Below are positions 1 to 11,569 of a stretch of DNA of 64,000 bases, in pieces. Source of the DNA: Seminavis robusta (lineage: Eukaryota > Bacillariophyta > Bacillariophyceae > Naviculales > Naviculaceae); assembly GCA_903772945.1 (NCBI GenBank), contig CAICTM010000232.1, positions 1 through 64,000 on the forward strand, written 5' to 3'. Every line of letters starts with the position of its first letter. Within the stretch, counting starts at the first letter, position 1. The notes under the pieces are model-generated. The model saw only the letters and a program-made list of their open reading frames with translations, did no database searches and was not told where the DNA came from. A program made the position numbers and the translations under genes.

Positions 1-1095
1 TATTATCCACGTGCTACTTTCCAATCCCGATTGTATTGAGCCTGTGCGACCATCTCCGTTACATATCTTCACTTCTACTTCGGGAATGCTGAATGCCGTG
101 AACCCGAACATTCCTGCGTTTCCGTTCCTTCGGCGACGTTTGGTCTCGCGCTTTATCTTGCCGTTAACATAGCCCCTGCAATTGTTGTCGTGTCCGGAGT
201 CCAATCGCGAAAGAGCAAAAAACTGCTGGCCCAACCTAGCACTTCGCTCTGGAGCTCCACTGAGATGGGGGTTGTTCTGTATTCGTATGGCATCATCCTC
301 CGCAACCATCTGAACTGTTCGAAGTTTCCGACAAGTTGCTTCATCTCTGGGCTCGCGTGTGCCCTTCCCATATTTCCTCGGGGATTAGTTCGCATGCTTC
401 TTCCGCTATTCTCCTCCACTGTATCCGCATATGTGTGAATCGTCCAATTCCCATCCTTCGTTTGCTCGGTTCATTGGATGTCGGTTGTTCAATGGGATTT
501 GATGTTTGCTGATCTTCATAATGCTGTCGACTCCAACCTCGGTGCAGCTGTTCCTCTAGCACGTTCCGGGCATCTTGGAATCTGTTCGCCATCTTTTACT
601 TCTTCGTCTGTCTTCGCTCAAACCAGCTGTTAGTAGTTGTCGTCTTCGTAGATTGTGGGCGAAATTTGTCGTTCGTTGTTTCTCCTCCTTCTCAGAAGCT
701 TCTTCGTTGTAGCCGTTTTGCTTTAAATCGTGGAGTTTTCTCTGTCGGAATCTGCCCTGCTGTCTGTTTCGTCAGGACAGATAGGTAACGTCTGGGTCTC
801 TTGTATGTGACTGATTCTTCTTTGTTCAGTCGTTGTTGTTTCTTCTTGGAGAGTTTTAAGGGCGTCCATCGCCTCATATGTTAATTGCTCCAAGCTTTCT
901 CCATCTTCATCACGTCATCTCCGCTTTCAAAAACGTCCCAGAACGCGTCCCATTCTTTGCTTTCATATTCCGATGCTTCTTCTACTCCTCCTTTCATCGT
1001 CTACAACTCTACTCCTCGGCATGGCATGCATTTTCTTCGCTCATCGTCATGAATGCCATCTCTTCCGTTGTCTTCTTGTGCTGTGTTTGCTCCTT
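1..1095 (-). other. probable downstream remnant of the same retroelement
   Basis: Short open stretches on the minus strand (341-592 and 153-419) lie downstream of the zinc knuckles in the same orientation. They are rich in Arg, Glu and Gln and show no recognisable enzyme motif. They could be retroelement sequence after gag or unrelated filler. I see no host gene here. Confidence 0.35.
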
Positions 1096-2096
1096 CTACA
1101 TTTCGTCTTCCGCTTTGAGTTTTAGGCAATCCGATTTCCTGTGCCCAATCTTTCCACAGTGGAAGCACTTTCGCTGAACTTTTTCTTTCCTTGAAATCCG
1201 CACTGCTCCCATTGTTCCTGCTGAATTTACCGTTTTGACTTTCCTTGGTACCTTTGTCCGTAGCTTCTCCGTTCGAGCCTTTCTTGTCTGGCAATCTTGT
1301 TGCTTGTGTCCGATCTTTCCACAGTTCCTGCATCTGCCCTTGAATTGTTTTCCTCCAATCATGAAACTGTTTCGCCATTGTGGTCTGTCGACTTGTTCCG
1401 TGCTTTAATCTCATCGTAGATTTCGCATAAGTCATCCACCAACCCTTTACCGTTATTCCATGTCCTGTTGTTTTGATCCTTCGCAGAACATTCTTTCTTC
1501 ACTTCATGGTACACTCCGAGTTTCCTTCCTTCTTCGGCATCTTCTCGAGAAGGTCTTTGATGTACTCTTCGTCCGATATCTTGAACCCATCCTTCGCTAG
1601 CTTCTTGCGTTTCACGTCGAGTCCAATCTCGAACTTCTTTGGGTTTTCCTTTATGTCCATCTTTATCGCGTAGTATTCGTTCGTCGAGCTGCTACCTCAC
1701 CACTGTCTTCAGCATCGTAGAGGTCCAGCATGGACTCCCACATGCCCTTGAATTTCCCAGCAGCATGGTCAGTCGTTTGTGTGAGGCCAGTAGGTCGAAG
1801 GCGACTTGCCCTTCGATGGTCTCCACATTGATCGAATCCAGCAGTATTCCAGCAGCCTTGCTGTTCTTCTTCTGCAAACTTTCGATCTTTTCTACTTCGT
1901 CGTCCGACAACTTGCCCGTACCTGTAGGGTTTTCCCAGTTGTCCGGTTTGATCTCCGTAGAGTCTTTCATCAGTTCTACGTACCCATACTTCGATAAATG
2001 GGCCATCATCTTGACCTTGTAGAACCTGAACTTCTCATCTTTCCCATCGAAGATGGGATACTTGCTCGACGATGATACCTCTACCTCCGTAGACAT
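1096..2096 (-). pseudogene. copia-type retrotransposon gag remnant, frameshifted
   Basis: The gag-like protein starts at 2096 with MSTEVEVSSSSKYPIFDGKD and reads openly to about 1800. There the frame breaks: the natural continuation (AAGKFKGMWESMLDLYDAED) lies in another frame at about 1680-1780 and runs on as a lysine-rich segment to about 1560. Further down are two retroviral-type zinc knuckles, CRNCGKIGHKQQDC (1291-1332) and CFHCGKIGHRKSDC (1126-1167), both CX2CX4HX4C. Order and spacing fit the gag of Ty1/copia elements common in diatoms. No protease, integrase or reverse transcriptase motif could be recognised between 1 and 1090, so the element is truncated by the window edge or decayed. 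The frame breaks may be mutations or uncorrected sequencing errors. Confidence 0.75.
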
Positions 2097-2886
2097 CTTT
2101 ACTTACTTCTCAATTCTTCTTTCTTCTGTTTGACAACCTTATCAAGCTCACTCTTTCCTATAGCTATCGTTTTAAAATTAGGTTTGTTGAAAAGGTGTGA
2201 ACTTGAACGCACAATTTCTCTAATTTAATCAATATCCTTCCAGCTCTACTGTCTAGTAGACTGGCTATCTGTTTCGTTTTCTCTTTCTCTCTCGTTCAGA
2301 TTGTGAGCTCTACAACTGAGCTCCGATATGCATACATATACCAGGATCTTTCGATCCTCTGCTTCTCGCAGTTTCATCTACAGATAGATCTCGTCGATCT
2401 ATCTTCCTGAAGTGCATGGTTGGCCCTGGAGGGCTTTCCCACTTTACTAAACCTATGGACCTTCATCCGTCCATTCATTTGCTCCATCCCGTCGCTCCTT
2501 GCATTCATCTCTTCGACCTAACTTCCTAACCTTTGTAGTTGCATCATCTAGACGACCATTGTCCTCGTTCCTCGTACACCTACTGGCCATCTGATGATGA
2601 TCGGATAACCATCTGATTTGAGTCACACATCCCCAATCACGAACCGTGATTGTGGATCCCGAGTCGTCTGTCCGTCATACGAAAATACCTTTCTGACACA
2701 TCCAACTTCCAGAACAGAGGAGAGCCAAGCAAAGTACAGCTGTAAACCACAACACCACAACCTCATCCATCCTCATCCGTACCGGTACTGGTACCAGTAA
2801 CGAGCCAAAACTCAAAGCTTGTTGAAGGAAGGAGTTATACTAGCTAGTACAGTAGTACATACCAGTACATTCAATTCAGAACAACG
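2097..2886. other. intergenic; possible 5' LTR of the copia remnant
   Basis: This stretch lies upstream of the minus-strand gag, where a 5' LTR is expected. It is pyrimidine-rich on the plus strand and contains short inverted pieces such as CCAGGATCTTTCGATCCTCTG near 2341. No second LTR copy is in the window, so LTR ends cannot be set. The last 100 bases (ACCGGTACTGGTACCAGTAA near 2781) carry the GTACC-type palindromes seen beside many genes here and probably belong to the promoter of the next gene. Confidence 0.3.
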
Positions 2887-3351
2887 ATGCCCGCTGGAGA
2901 CGAAGGTCCCGATGAACTTCCCAAGGTTCATCGGGTGAGGAGTACTCAATCGATTGCGAGTCCCAACACGCTGCAAATGCTGTCTGAGTTTTTGATGGAC
3001 GAACAAGAGAGACGGCAGAGCCTGAGAGAGACACACCATTTGGGAACAACATGGAAGGACTTGCAGAACGCCTACGAGACAGTGGCTGCCTTTGAAGATC
3101 CTGGAATCGCAGCGGGTGGTTATGACACCTTTGAAGGTCCACAAGGAGGAGCTGATGTAGGATCCTCCGCGTTTAGCGATGTCCAGAAAATTGCCATGAG
3201 AGCTTCGCAGATGCTCTCTCCCGAGTCTCTAAAGAAAAAGAAAGAGCGCAAAAAGAAACGAAAGGACAAAAAAGAGAAAAAGGAAGCAAAGAAACACGCA
3301 AAACTACAAGCCAAAATGATGATGGGTCAAGAAGGAAGTCGGAGATTCTAA
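2887..3351 (+). CDS. lysine-rich hypothetical protein (154 aa)
   Basis: Single-exon reading frame, ATG at 2887, TAA at 3349-3351. The first 110 residues are mixed and acidic and the last 45 are strongly basic, with runs such as KKKKERKKKRKDKKEKKEAK that should form a charged helix and could act as a nuclear or nucleolar signal. No catalytic or metal-binding motif is visible. I do not recognise the family. The ATG follows a GTACC-rich segment like those found before other genes in the window, and the frame stays open for its whole length, both of which support a real gene. A role in nucleic acid binding would be a guess from the lysine content alone. Confidence 0.6.
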   Translation: MPAGDEGPDELPKVHRVRSTQSIASPNTLQMLSEFLMDEQERRQSLRETHHLGTTWKDLQNAYETVAAFEDPGIAAGGYDTFEGPQGGADVGSSAFSDVQKIAMRASQMLSPESLKKKKERKKKRKDKKEKKEAKKHAKLQAKMMMGQEGSRRF

Positions 3352-3768
3352 TAACAAAACGAAGAAAAGAAGTGTTCAATTCAAGCCAATTCACAACGCA
3401 AGCAATGAGACAGAAAATTCTGCACATTAGATGGGAGAGGAAAAGTTCGGAATCTAATCCTTGTCCAGGTGAGCCTTCATCAATCGTCAAAATACATCCA
3501 TTCATAAAAAAAGTCCACGACGTTGGAGAGCTGTAACTTGTGAGCCGTTTGAATTTTAAAGAAGGGAATATCAGATTAGATCCACTGAAGACAGGTTTGA
3601 TGACGGCAGGTTTTTCCTCCGCTTACTCCGCAATCCTTTGGATGCAACATGGACAGCAATTGTGTATAATGTCTTCCTCCATTGTTGCTAGTATAAGGAA
3701 AATGCTTTTACCTTGAAAACTTGTATATGGCTTACAGGGAACTCAATGTTTCATACTTCGTTATACAG
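3352..3768. other. intergenic, convergent gene ends
   Basis: The space between two converging genes. Nothing beyond likely 3' untranslated sequence is visible. Confidence 0.5.
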
Positions 3769-5262
3769 TTACAATTTGCTTTTGTACAGAGTGTTGAGAC
3801 CTGGCATGAACCCCACCGTAAGTTGTTCAGAGGCAATGAGCGAACTAGCGGGTTTACCCTGCTTTTGGTTTTCAACAGCATCCAAAATTGCTTGATTCAG
3901 TTTTTTGTAGGTTGGTGACGCTTGCCAGACATCTTGGTCAGCATATTTCTGAACTGACATCCATTGAATGTCTTTGATTTCGTGTTCCTGTGGTTTCAGA
4001 TTGTCGAGTTGGTTTGCATCGTCGTCTGTAGATGGAATGGACAAGAGACAGACAAAGAAAAAATCCGATGCGGCTCGACCAGCAGAAGCTCCATGTGCCT
4101 GTCGAAAGGCTAAGATTCCTTCGCAGGTAGCACCCTTCAACCCAGTTTCTTCTTCCAATTCCCTCAGCGCTGCTTCACCTATATCTTCCCCTGGGTCAAT
4201 TAGGCCAGTCGGCATTTTCCATAACTTGCGAGCTGCTGCCTAAAAAGAAGAGGGAATGTCAGGTTAGACCCTAAGGCAAAGGATACGAAGTGAAGGTTTC
4301 GGGTACCTTCAAAGTACCACTGACTTACTGGACCCGTGATTTCCTGCACTACTAGCATTTTGCTGGAATCCTTCGGATGCAACACAACACACCCTACTCC
4401 TGCTTGAAAGTAAGGCCCTAGGGGTAACCTTGACTTGACATCTGTGGGCAACCATTGACTCAATATAAGACTTGTGCTTCCAGTTTCAGACCCAGCATTG
4501 ATTCGGTTGTGTGTTTGGCAGGAGTGGAAATCAAAGCCCAATTTGATGCATGCCTTGGTGGTTGGTTGGTTGGTTGGTTGGTTGGCAGTTTGGTTAGATC
4601 AAAATAATAAAACTGCAAACATTCAGACCAAGAAAACAGTCCGGCAACTGTACTGTGATTGCACTTACTGGAACCACAGATGCCATGGAGCGAGGCAGAT
4701 GAACCCAAATTCCTTTTCGCCCTTCGGCTCTCCATTTCCGTAAGGAAGTCTCAAGGACTTGTTCAAATTCTTGTGGGTTGCTGGTCCATTTCTGGAAAAT
4801 TTGCTGTCTCTCACTTTCCTCATCCAAGCTCGCTTCTTCAGTTTTGTTCGGATGTTGGAGAATCCAATCCAAATGCACAATGACACCGTTGTAATGATCA
4901 TACTTCAGGAGAGTCTCTGGAAAGACCGCATCGGTTGTATCAGTTTCGAGAGTTGTTTCTTCGCAAAATGCCGTGGTCAGATTGCGGCTGCCATGGAGCC
5001 TCCAGTCGTGACCATCTCCTTGAGCTGCCAACGCCGTAGCGGACGAAACAGCAGCAATGACGGCCACACTAGCAGCATGCCGTCGACAAACTGATGTCTC
5101 GGCTCGGATTCGATTCGAAGAGGAGTAAAATCGGCTGCCAGTGCGACGACCGCAGAATCCCGAAACCGTACGGAATGCATTCACCATTGGATAGGAAGCA
5201 AGTTTGAGAATGGAAACAATGGAAATCAGAAAGAGAAACCCCACTTGGCGAGCATGAAGCAT
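3769..5262 (-). CDS. NUDIX hydrolase, three exons, 429 aa, with N-terminal leader
   Basis: Exons 4669-5262, 4329-4553 and 3769-4239 join in phase 0 at GTAAGT donors and AG acceptors. Joining restores a NUDIX fold of the plant/animal NUDT6-like type: a preceding alpha/beta region, the conserved link ending ACIKLGFDFHSC, the stretch FQAGVGCVVLHP, then the NUDIX box GLIDPGEDIGEAALRELEEE with TGL after it (about residues 285-307), a full match to G-x5-E-x7-REUXEEXGU. Such enzymes hydrolyse nucleoside diphosphates linked to another group and need Mg2+ bound by the box glutamates. The N-terminus has a hydrophobic stretch (residues 8-22) and VNA|F at 27-30, resembling a diatom signal plus plastid transit peptide, but mitochondrial targeting is also possible. 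The substrate cannot be predicted. A (CCAA)n repeat sits in intron 1 near 4557-4586. Confidence 0.85.
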
Positions 5263-7876
5263 TCTCGGTTATTACTAACTACTGTAGAGCTCTAACTTAG
5301 GTACCGGTACCAGGTGGTAGGACGATGAGCACCAGAAGCAGTGGACTGTCACTCTGACTGACTCGACTCTACTCTACTCTACTCGGCTCTCCTAAGGAAA
5401 CCGAGGGCGACGTTTGGGTTGTTGGATGAAGAAGACGAAAACGTCATTGGACAACTCTAACTCTATTGAGTAAACTGACAGTGAAACATTGAAAGGTACG
5501 GTAACCAATCTTGAAAAGGAAAGGTACAGCGCCTCTCCTTCACATTATTTTAAAATACATGTACCGGTACCGGTACGGTGCACACGGTGCCAAAACGTTA
5601 CTGATTGGGATAGGTTTGAGGGGTTTCTCTCAGGGGTGGCGGCTGGCTAACAACTTCATATCTCTAGCTAGCTAGCTACTACCTGGTACCGAGGTAGAGT
5701 AATGCCGGACTGTGTTTGCTGCTGCAAAGGCAACTTGTCACACTCGTTAGCTAGTTCTGTTGGCAAAGGAAACGAAAAACCAAGAAGGAACGCCACGCCG
5801 CCAACAGATTGTTGCTGAAAATTGACATGGCTTCGATCACCACTAAGGAGTACCGGTATTGAGGATGTTGGCATTGCTAACGTACATGTAGCTGGGACAG
5901 CCAGAACGAATTAATTGAACAACGACGCGACGAGCAAGCAAGAAGTCCCGTCGAGTTCACTATTTAGTCAGTCAGCAACTAATGTTCCAGAAAGTAGCAC
6001 TCGAGGTTCCAGCGTCCAAGTCGTCGTCACTGGTAAGCAAACGTAAGGTTGACTTTGGATTTTGTTGCTAGTGGTGTGGCTCCTCTCGGGTTCATTGCGC
6101 AAACCGAGCTCAATCTCTCTCTACATGTACTCTGTACGGTACCGGTGGTGCGGTACGGTGAGGACCTCTCATCCCTGCAAATAGGACTAAAAGCTAGACT
6201 AGTAGATCTGGTACGAGATGCCTGCTCGTCGATTTGTATTCTTGCTCTCTCTTTGTGGTTATGCAACATGCAACTGGCATTGGCATTGGAACGTCGCTCC
6301 TAGCCGGGATGGATTTGGAGTTCCACAGTTCCAACAAGCAATGATCGAACGAAGCATTTACCAGCGAATGAGCGAATGGTGCTGGTGGGGGAGCCTTCTC
6401 TAGCTAGTTCGTTTCGTTCTACATAGCTTCTTTCTACATCAGGTCGTGAAGAAAGGGAGAGAAAAATATTGGCCTGTGACCATCTCTGGGCATTAGGCAT
6501 TGGGCATGAGCCTGACGAAGACTTCCGTTTGTACTATCAACGCACTGAGCTCTAACTCCTGATGTCGCTCTACTACAGTACCAGTGTACCAGTGGCCTCA
6601 TTCATCCCATCTTTGTACAATGTCAAGTAGTTGGAGCTATGATTTGCGCGAGAAGCTAAGACGCATCTCATTTTTTTACAAGGTCAAGATGGTACCAAGA
6701 GTTCCAAGAGGTGATGTAGCAACAGATAGATCACTTCTTGGTGGCCTTATTATTACCAGTACTGGAGTGCTCGTGTAGACTACCCAACAGTACCGCTTTT
6801 TCCCTTGGAGTGCGACTAACCAATGCCGCTGTTGCCTCTTCAAACATTGCATTAGAGGAAACATTCTTTGACCTCTTCCCATGACTTTGTCAAGAATACA
6901 GTGTACACATCCACGGAAGGAACTCCCGAGAAGAACCGGATGGGGTCAGCTGGAGCTGACCACACTGAAGGGTCTTTGAGATGGCAACCTATCTTCAGGT
7001 TTCCTTTCTTACTTGAGCTTTGACTTGGCTAACTTAGACTTGCATGGTTGCTTCCCTTCATTCTGTATTATTTTGTGACAAGGATAGAGGCTATAATCTT
7101 TTCACTGAAGTAGGGCATCGATCACTTAACCATGTCTTGAAATAAAGCCAGAGCTCTGTAAGCAGGCATTTGTCGTTTCAAGTAAGAGTCATCTTTAAAG
7201 TAGAAATGCTTTTGTACTTCAATTAAGCCTGGTGGTCTCAAAATATCACTAAGATTAAGCCGCCTAACCCTAACTCAACACCGCATTCTTAGTTAGGGTC
7301 TGAGTCACATGAACAGAAATAATTCTGGACTCCATCTGGAAATGGCGCCTTCTCACAATGTGAAAGTATGAAATAGACTTAGTGATGCTCTTGTATGTGA
7401 CTTCTCTGCGACAGATAGTGACTTAACGATTCAAAAGATGAGTACTTTACCTTCTACAGTTCGCGGTAAGTCATGGTCATTGATAGTACATTTAACAATT
7501 TCTTCCTCGCCATTCTTGGGGCTCAAATCTAATCGTAAATCCGGACGCGGTTCGAAATTCCCAAGGAGATGGCGTCCCAGGGTACATGTAGTACTCTTGG
7601 GCGTCTACTACTTCACAGTGTGGAGTCTTTAGTGGAGTGACTATGGGTTTCAGTGTACCGTGGTTGGAACAGGCTGGAAGAGAGGCTCGACCTAGCTAGC
7701 CAGTCGAAAAGGCAATTATCTGCTCATTATTAAAAATTCGAAGCACACCTCCCCATTTCGACGAGAGGTCCTTCAGCAACAACAAACTAAACTTGCTAGC
7801 ACACAACAAGCTAGCTAGCTAGTAGTAGCAAACTGTAGTAAGAATAGTATACAATTGAATTGAATTGAATTGAACG
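5263..7876. other. 2.6-kb intergenic region between divergent genes
   Basis: No convincing gene. It holds short palindromic GTACC/CCGG tracts (5292-5312, 5562-5578, 6135-6155), CTAG repeats (5665-5680, 7808-7830), and a CTCTA pentamer run near 5366-5386. It must contain the promoters of both the NUDIX gene (leftward) and the zinc-finger gene (rightward). Open frames inside are short and overlap each other on both strands. Confidence 0.5.
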
Positions 7877-9778
7877 ATGCCTGGCAGTGTAACAGCCGAC
7901 GATGCAGAAGAATGGAGCTGCGGTACCTGCACGTTTCTGAACAAGCCTCTGTTTCTGAGCTGTGAAATGTGCGGTCAAGCCAGACCTTCTCAACGGCCCA
8001 GCCCACCACGAAGACAACCAAGTCCAGCTCCACTTGTGGATCGATACACTGATTACGTGGAAGTGGAAGTGGATGAACCAATTGTTGGCGGTGGCGGTGG
8101 CTTTCATCGTCTGGATGATGTTAGTGGCAACAGCAACGATAGAGCACCCCGCTCGGTCCAGCGACACCACAGCACAGTGAACATCACAGGCACTCTGATC
8201 ATGACGGACGATCCAGCAGACTACGAGACTCAAGACGGAAAGAAGCCCGGTGAAGTTTCTGACAATGAAGAAGTGGAACCAGAGCTTGAGCTTGAGCTAG
8301 AGCTTGACGTAAGAAGAAGACAAGAAGATGATCCTTCCATTGAAGACGATCCGTCACTAGACGACTCCATTGACCGAAGAGCACCAGTTCCATTACATCA
8401 TGAGCCGACTCCTCACTACAGAGACGGTCGTGATCGATTCCATGAGAGACCGCAACACCGAAGAGCGCGAACAGTGGCTGACCCTCACTACACGAACGAA
8501 CCACCACGAAGACATCCCAGTCGAGAGTACTGCCGCGAGTCCTTCTCGTCTCGTGCTTCGTCTTCCTATCATCATCATGCTGCTCACCACCCACAACAGC
8601 TCCACCAGGCGCCACCAAGCACTTCTTCTCGCAAATCCCATGGAAGCCAGCACACCCTTCCCACACAGTACATGAGCAGTTCCAGTCGAATTGGAATCGA
8701 AGAAGCGAACGATGATGTCAGCGACATCTCGGGCATGTCGGGGTCGTACTCCAACAGTGCCAGGCACTACCATCACCCACATCCTCATTCCACCAGAGGA
8801 GGAGACTACATGGGGAACGGAAGCGGTCGTCATCACTTGATGAGTGATCGTTCCATGCCGTCATCGACACGCAACATGGGTTTCCAGCCACTCCACCATC
8901 ATCAGCACCAGCATCAACATCAACATCCACACCAAAGCATGCCAAGGCAACACCATCATCAAGAAGCCGTTCAAGCCCACTTCCCGCAACGAAATGGACT
9001 CCCTGTCATCACGGCACCTCCTCGCAGACTCATGGGAGACCACAGTCACGGAAGCTACTGCAGCAGTCCGGCGGCACCACCACGAGGAACCAGGAGGCCC
9101 ACGCTAAACCAGCCTCACCACCCACAGCAGCCGTCCTTTCGACGAGCACCCTCCGTCCAAGCCGTTTCCACTCGAAACTTGGGTGCCATTCCTCCCCTTC
9201 AACCACAGCAGCCTTACCACCCAGATGCTCGCAGTGTTTGCAGTAACAACACTTCTCTCAGTAGAGCTCCCAGTGTGGCTGCTTTGCCCAGCAGCAACAC
9301 TGCCTGCGCCAATGGTGTCTTCTTGCCTCCCATTACACCACCACCAGTGCCCACCATGGACATGCCTACTGATGTCAATGTAATGGAGGTTTTTGTTAAG
9401 GATCACCAGGCCGCAGAGCGACGTGCGGCTGCTGGCATGGATCACAGCCGCAGACGATCTACTGAGGTAGTCCGAAAAGACAGAGCTTCCATGCTGGACA
9501 GTCTCAGTCGTAACAACAACTTTGCCAGCAACCGTTCCATTGGGGGATCTGGCATGGTGCTGGGTACTTCCACTCGAAGGATGGACCAGCCCAGCAGTCG
9601 CGCCCTTGGATCCTCTTCCAGACAGTTTGAGGATGCTTCCGTCAATCATCCTGGTGAAATGCTGGACAGCGAAGCCTTGGATTCACCCAATACACGAAAA
9701 GAGCGCCGCAAGGAACGACGCAAGATGAAGGGAGCCGTAAGAACGCTCATGGCGACCATGCGCATTTCAAACAAATAG
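7877..9778 (+). CDS. RanBP2-type zinc-finger protein, 633 aa, mostly disordered
   Basis: Single exon, ATG 7877, TAG 9776-9778. Near the N-terminus is one RanBP2/NZF-type finger: W13, C15, C18, then C29 and C32 in the order WSCGTCTFLNKPLFLSCEMC. Such fingers bind ubiquitin, RNA or Ran depending on the family. The remaining 590 residues are low complexity: acidic EPELELELELD, many Ser, Arg and His-Gln runs (HHHQHQHQHQHQHP), and a basic C-terminal end (KERRKERRKMKG) that could be a nuclear signal. A second gene at 37114-39099 has an almost identical finger and the same layout, so the two are paralogues. The target cannot be told. The His/Gln runs come from CAT/CAG/CAC repeats and may vary in length between strains. 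Confidence 0.85.
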   Translation: MPGSVTADDAEEWSCGTCTFLNKPLFLSCEMCGQARPSQRPSPPRRQPSPAPLVDRYTDYVEVEVDEPIVGGGGGFHRLDDVSGNSNDRAPRSVQRHHSTVNITGTLIMTDDPADYETQDGKKPGEVSDNEEVEPELELELELDVRRRQEDDPSIEDDPSLDDSIDRRAPVPLHHEPTPHYRDGRDRFHERPQHRRARTVADPHYTNEPPRRHPSREYCRESFSSRASSSYHHHAAHHPQQLHQAPPSTSSRKSHGSQHTLPTQYMSSSSRIGIEEANDDVSDISGMSGSYSNSARHYHHPHPHSTRGGDYMGNGSGRHHLMSDRSMPSSTRNMGFQPLHHHQHQHQHQHPHQSMPRQHHHQEAVQAHFPQRNGLPVITAPPRRLMGDHSHGSYCSSPAAPPRGTRRPTLNQPHHPQQPSFRRAPSVQAVSTRNLGAIPPLQPQQPYHPDARSVCSNNTSLSRAPSVAALPSSNTACANGVFLPPITPPPVPTMDMPTDVNVMEVFVKDHQAAERRAAAGMDHSRRRSTEVVRKDRASMLDSLSRNNNFASNRSIGGSGMVLGTSTRRMDQPSSRALGSSSRQFEDASVNHPGEMLDSEALDSPNTRKERRKERRKMKGAVRTLMATMRISNK

Positions 9779-11569
9779 ACACTGTACTACTAGTCCATAC
9801 TCCCCTTCCGCAACCATGACACAATATTAACTAATACTACAATATTATATTATAAATCAATGCATTCACACCAATATCCTTTCTTCTACTAACTTAATAT
9901 TACATGTACTCTATTAGCCAGAAACAACCATATCAGAGCTACGCCATGGTCCAGCACAAATTCCCTGAAAGGGACCTGCAGATCACCCACAGCGACCCCC
10001 CGCCAGCTAGACAGAGACAGCCTCTAGGTAGCCAGCTGGTAGGTAGGCAGGCAGCTAGCTAGAAGACAAGGTTGCACTGCAGATGAGGAAGCCATTCCCG
10101 CCGAACCAGATCGCTCCAACCCTACCAACAGGAAGTCGATGGATTGCCGAAACTAATCGTGATGTTCTCATTCTTCGCTTGATCGGCTAACCCTGCCCAT
10201 GCTACTGCTACATGGCTTCACAGTCTGCTTCACAGCACTTCCTCAATGCATTATGCAGCGCTACCTTCTGCTACTATTAATAGCTGGTGGTGGCCAGCAG
10301 ATAGATTCTACTAGTACTAGAGAGTAGCTTCTCCTCACTTTACGACTTCACACTTCGCACTTCGCACAGTTCACACTTACTTCTCATTCTTCTAGCTTTT
10401 GTCGTGCTGTTCTCCTCTTTTCAACGTGACATGTCTTGATGGTTGATTTTGGGGAATATACTATCAAGCTTATTGTACTCTGCTAAAGGCGGGATTATAA
10501 GTATTATAAAGATGGTCCAAACCAGGCAAGATCAAGAAGATTTAACCAATTGCTCCAAAAGTATCCAGTAATCACAGCCCTTTGGATGGCACGTGGCCCA
10601 AGCTGACTCAATATCGTTCATTTTTTATTTTAATAATTATTATGTCACCAGTAAAAAGGGACTCGCTTGTGACTGACTTCTTGATCTATTCAATTGTATG
10701 ACGTCTCAACTCTGGAAGCCAGAAAGCTGTATTGGCATCGGCAGGATAGGGAAGCCCATCTCTCAGGACCCAGACTTGACTGGGGACTTGACCCAACCAA
10801 ACTCTTCTTGCCCCCAAGGCAAAGCCCCATCACTACAGTACCGTATGGGACAACCACTTCTGAAAGCACAAGTAACTGTGGCCTGTCAGTTCCGGTCGCC
10901 TTGGTTGCACTGTTCGCCCACTCCGGTTTCACCTGTATCACATTTCTTTTTGCTTGCTCTTCCCAGCGGTGTGCTGCGCTGTACCTTGGGTTGTCCGAGG
11001 CCACTAGTGTGCTTTTCTGGGTTGAGGTGAAGGGTTGCCCAGGCTGAAGGCCTACTACTAGTGTAGCTGGCCACATATCATGTGCCTTCGCAGTGCTTCT
11101 TCTGTCAGGTGCGAGATCCCCATCATGATACATGTACAGCAGCACAATTTGGGAGGTCTTGCTTGGGAGGAGCACACAAGAAACGATGATTGTTTGTGTA
11201 ACTACTACATGCATGCTTGAAGTTAAAATTTGTATGAATATAGAACTTGTGATACTTCTGTTATAGTCTCGCTTCAAGACAAGCACTTATTGTTAGTACA
11301 ACATAAATTGCTGGATCCTTGGAACTTTGATAACATGAAGTCATTGAAGCAATATGCACACATTTCTAAAAGTGACATGCAGGACATGCAGGCTGGTTTG
11401 TTATTGCCTTTTATTTGGTGGTCTGGTCAATACCAATCTGTTCTTCTGGGATGTATCAATGCCATTGTCATCCTCTGAAGCACCATGCCGGTACCCATTT
11501 TGTATGATAGATCATCATCATCAGCATCAGCATCAGCATCAGCATCAACATTAGCAGCAGCAACAACAT
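9779..11569. other. 1.8-kb intergenic region
   Basis: No supported gene. Overlapping open frames on both strands at 10690-11290 have no motif and read equally well in several frames, so I treat them as chance. CTAG/GGTAGG tracts occur near 10020-10065, and a (CAT CAG)n run lies at 11513-11550. Confidence 0.5.

Noticed and set aside
7257-7302. CCTAACCCTAAC and TTAGGGT pieces, telomere-like
   Set aside because: Only one or two units in each; too short to be an interstitial telomere.
10690-11290. Overlapping open frames of 110-198 codons on both strands
   Set aside because: Several frames are open at once, no motif is found, and no splice or start context favours any of them.
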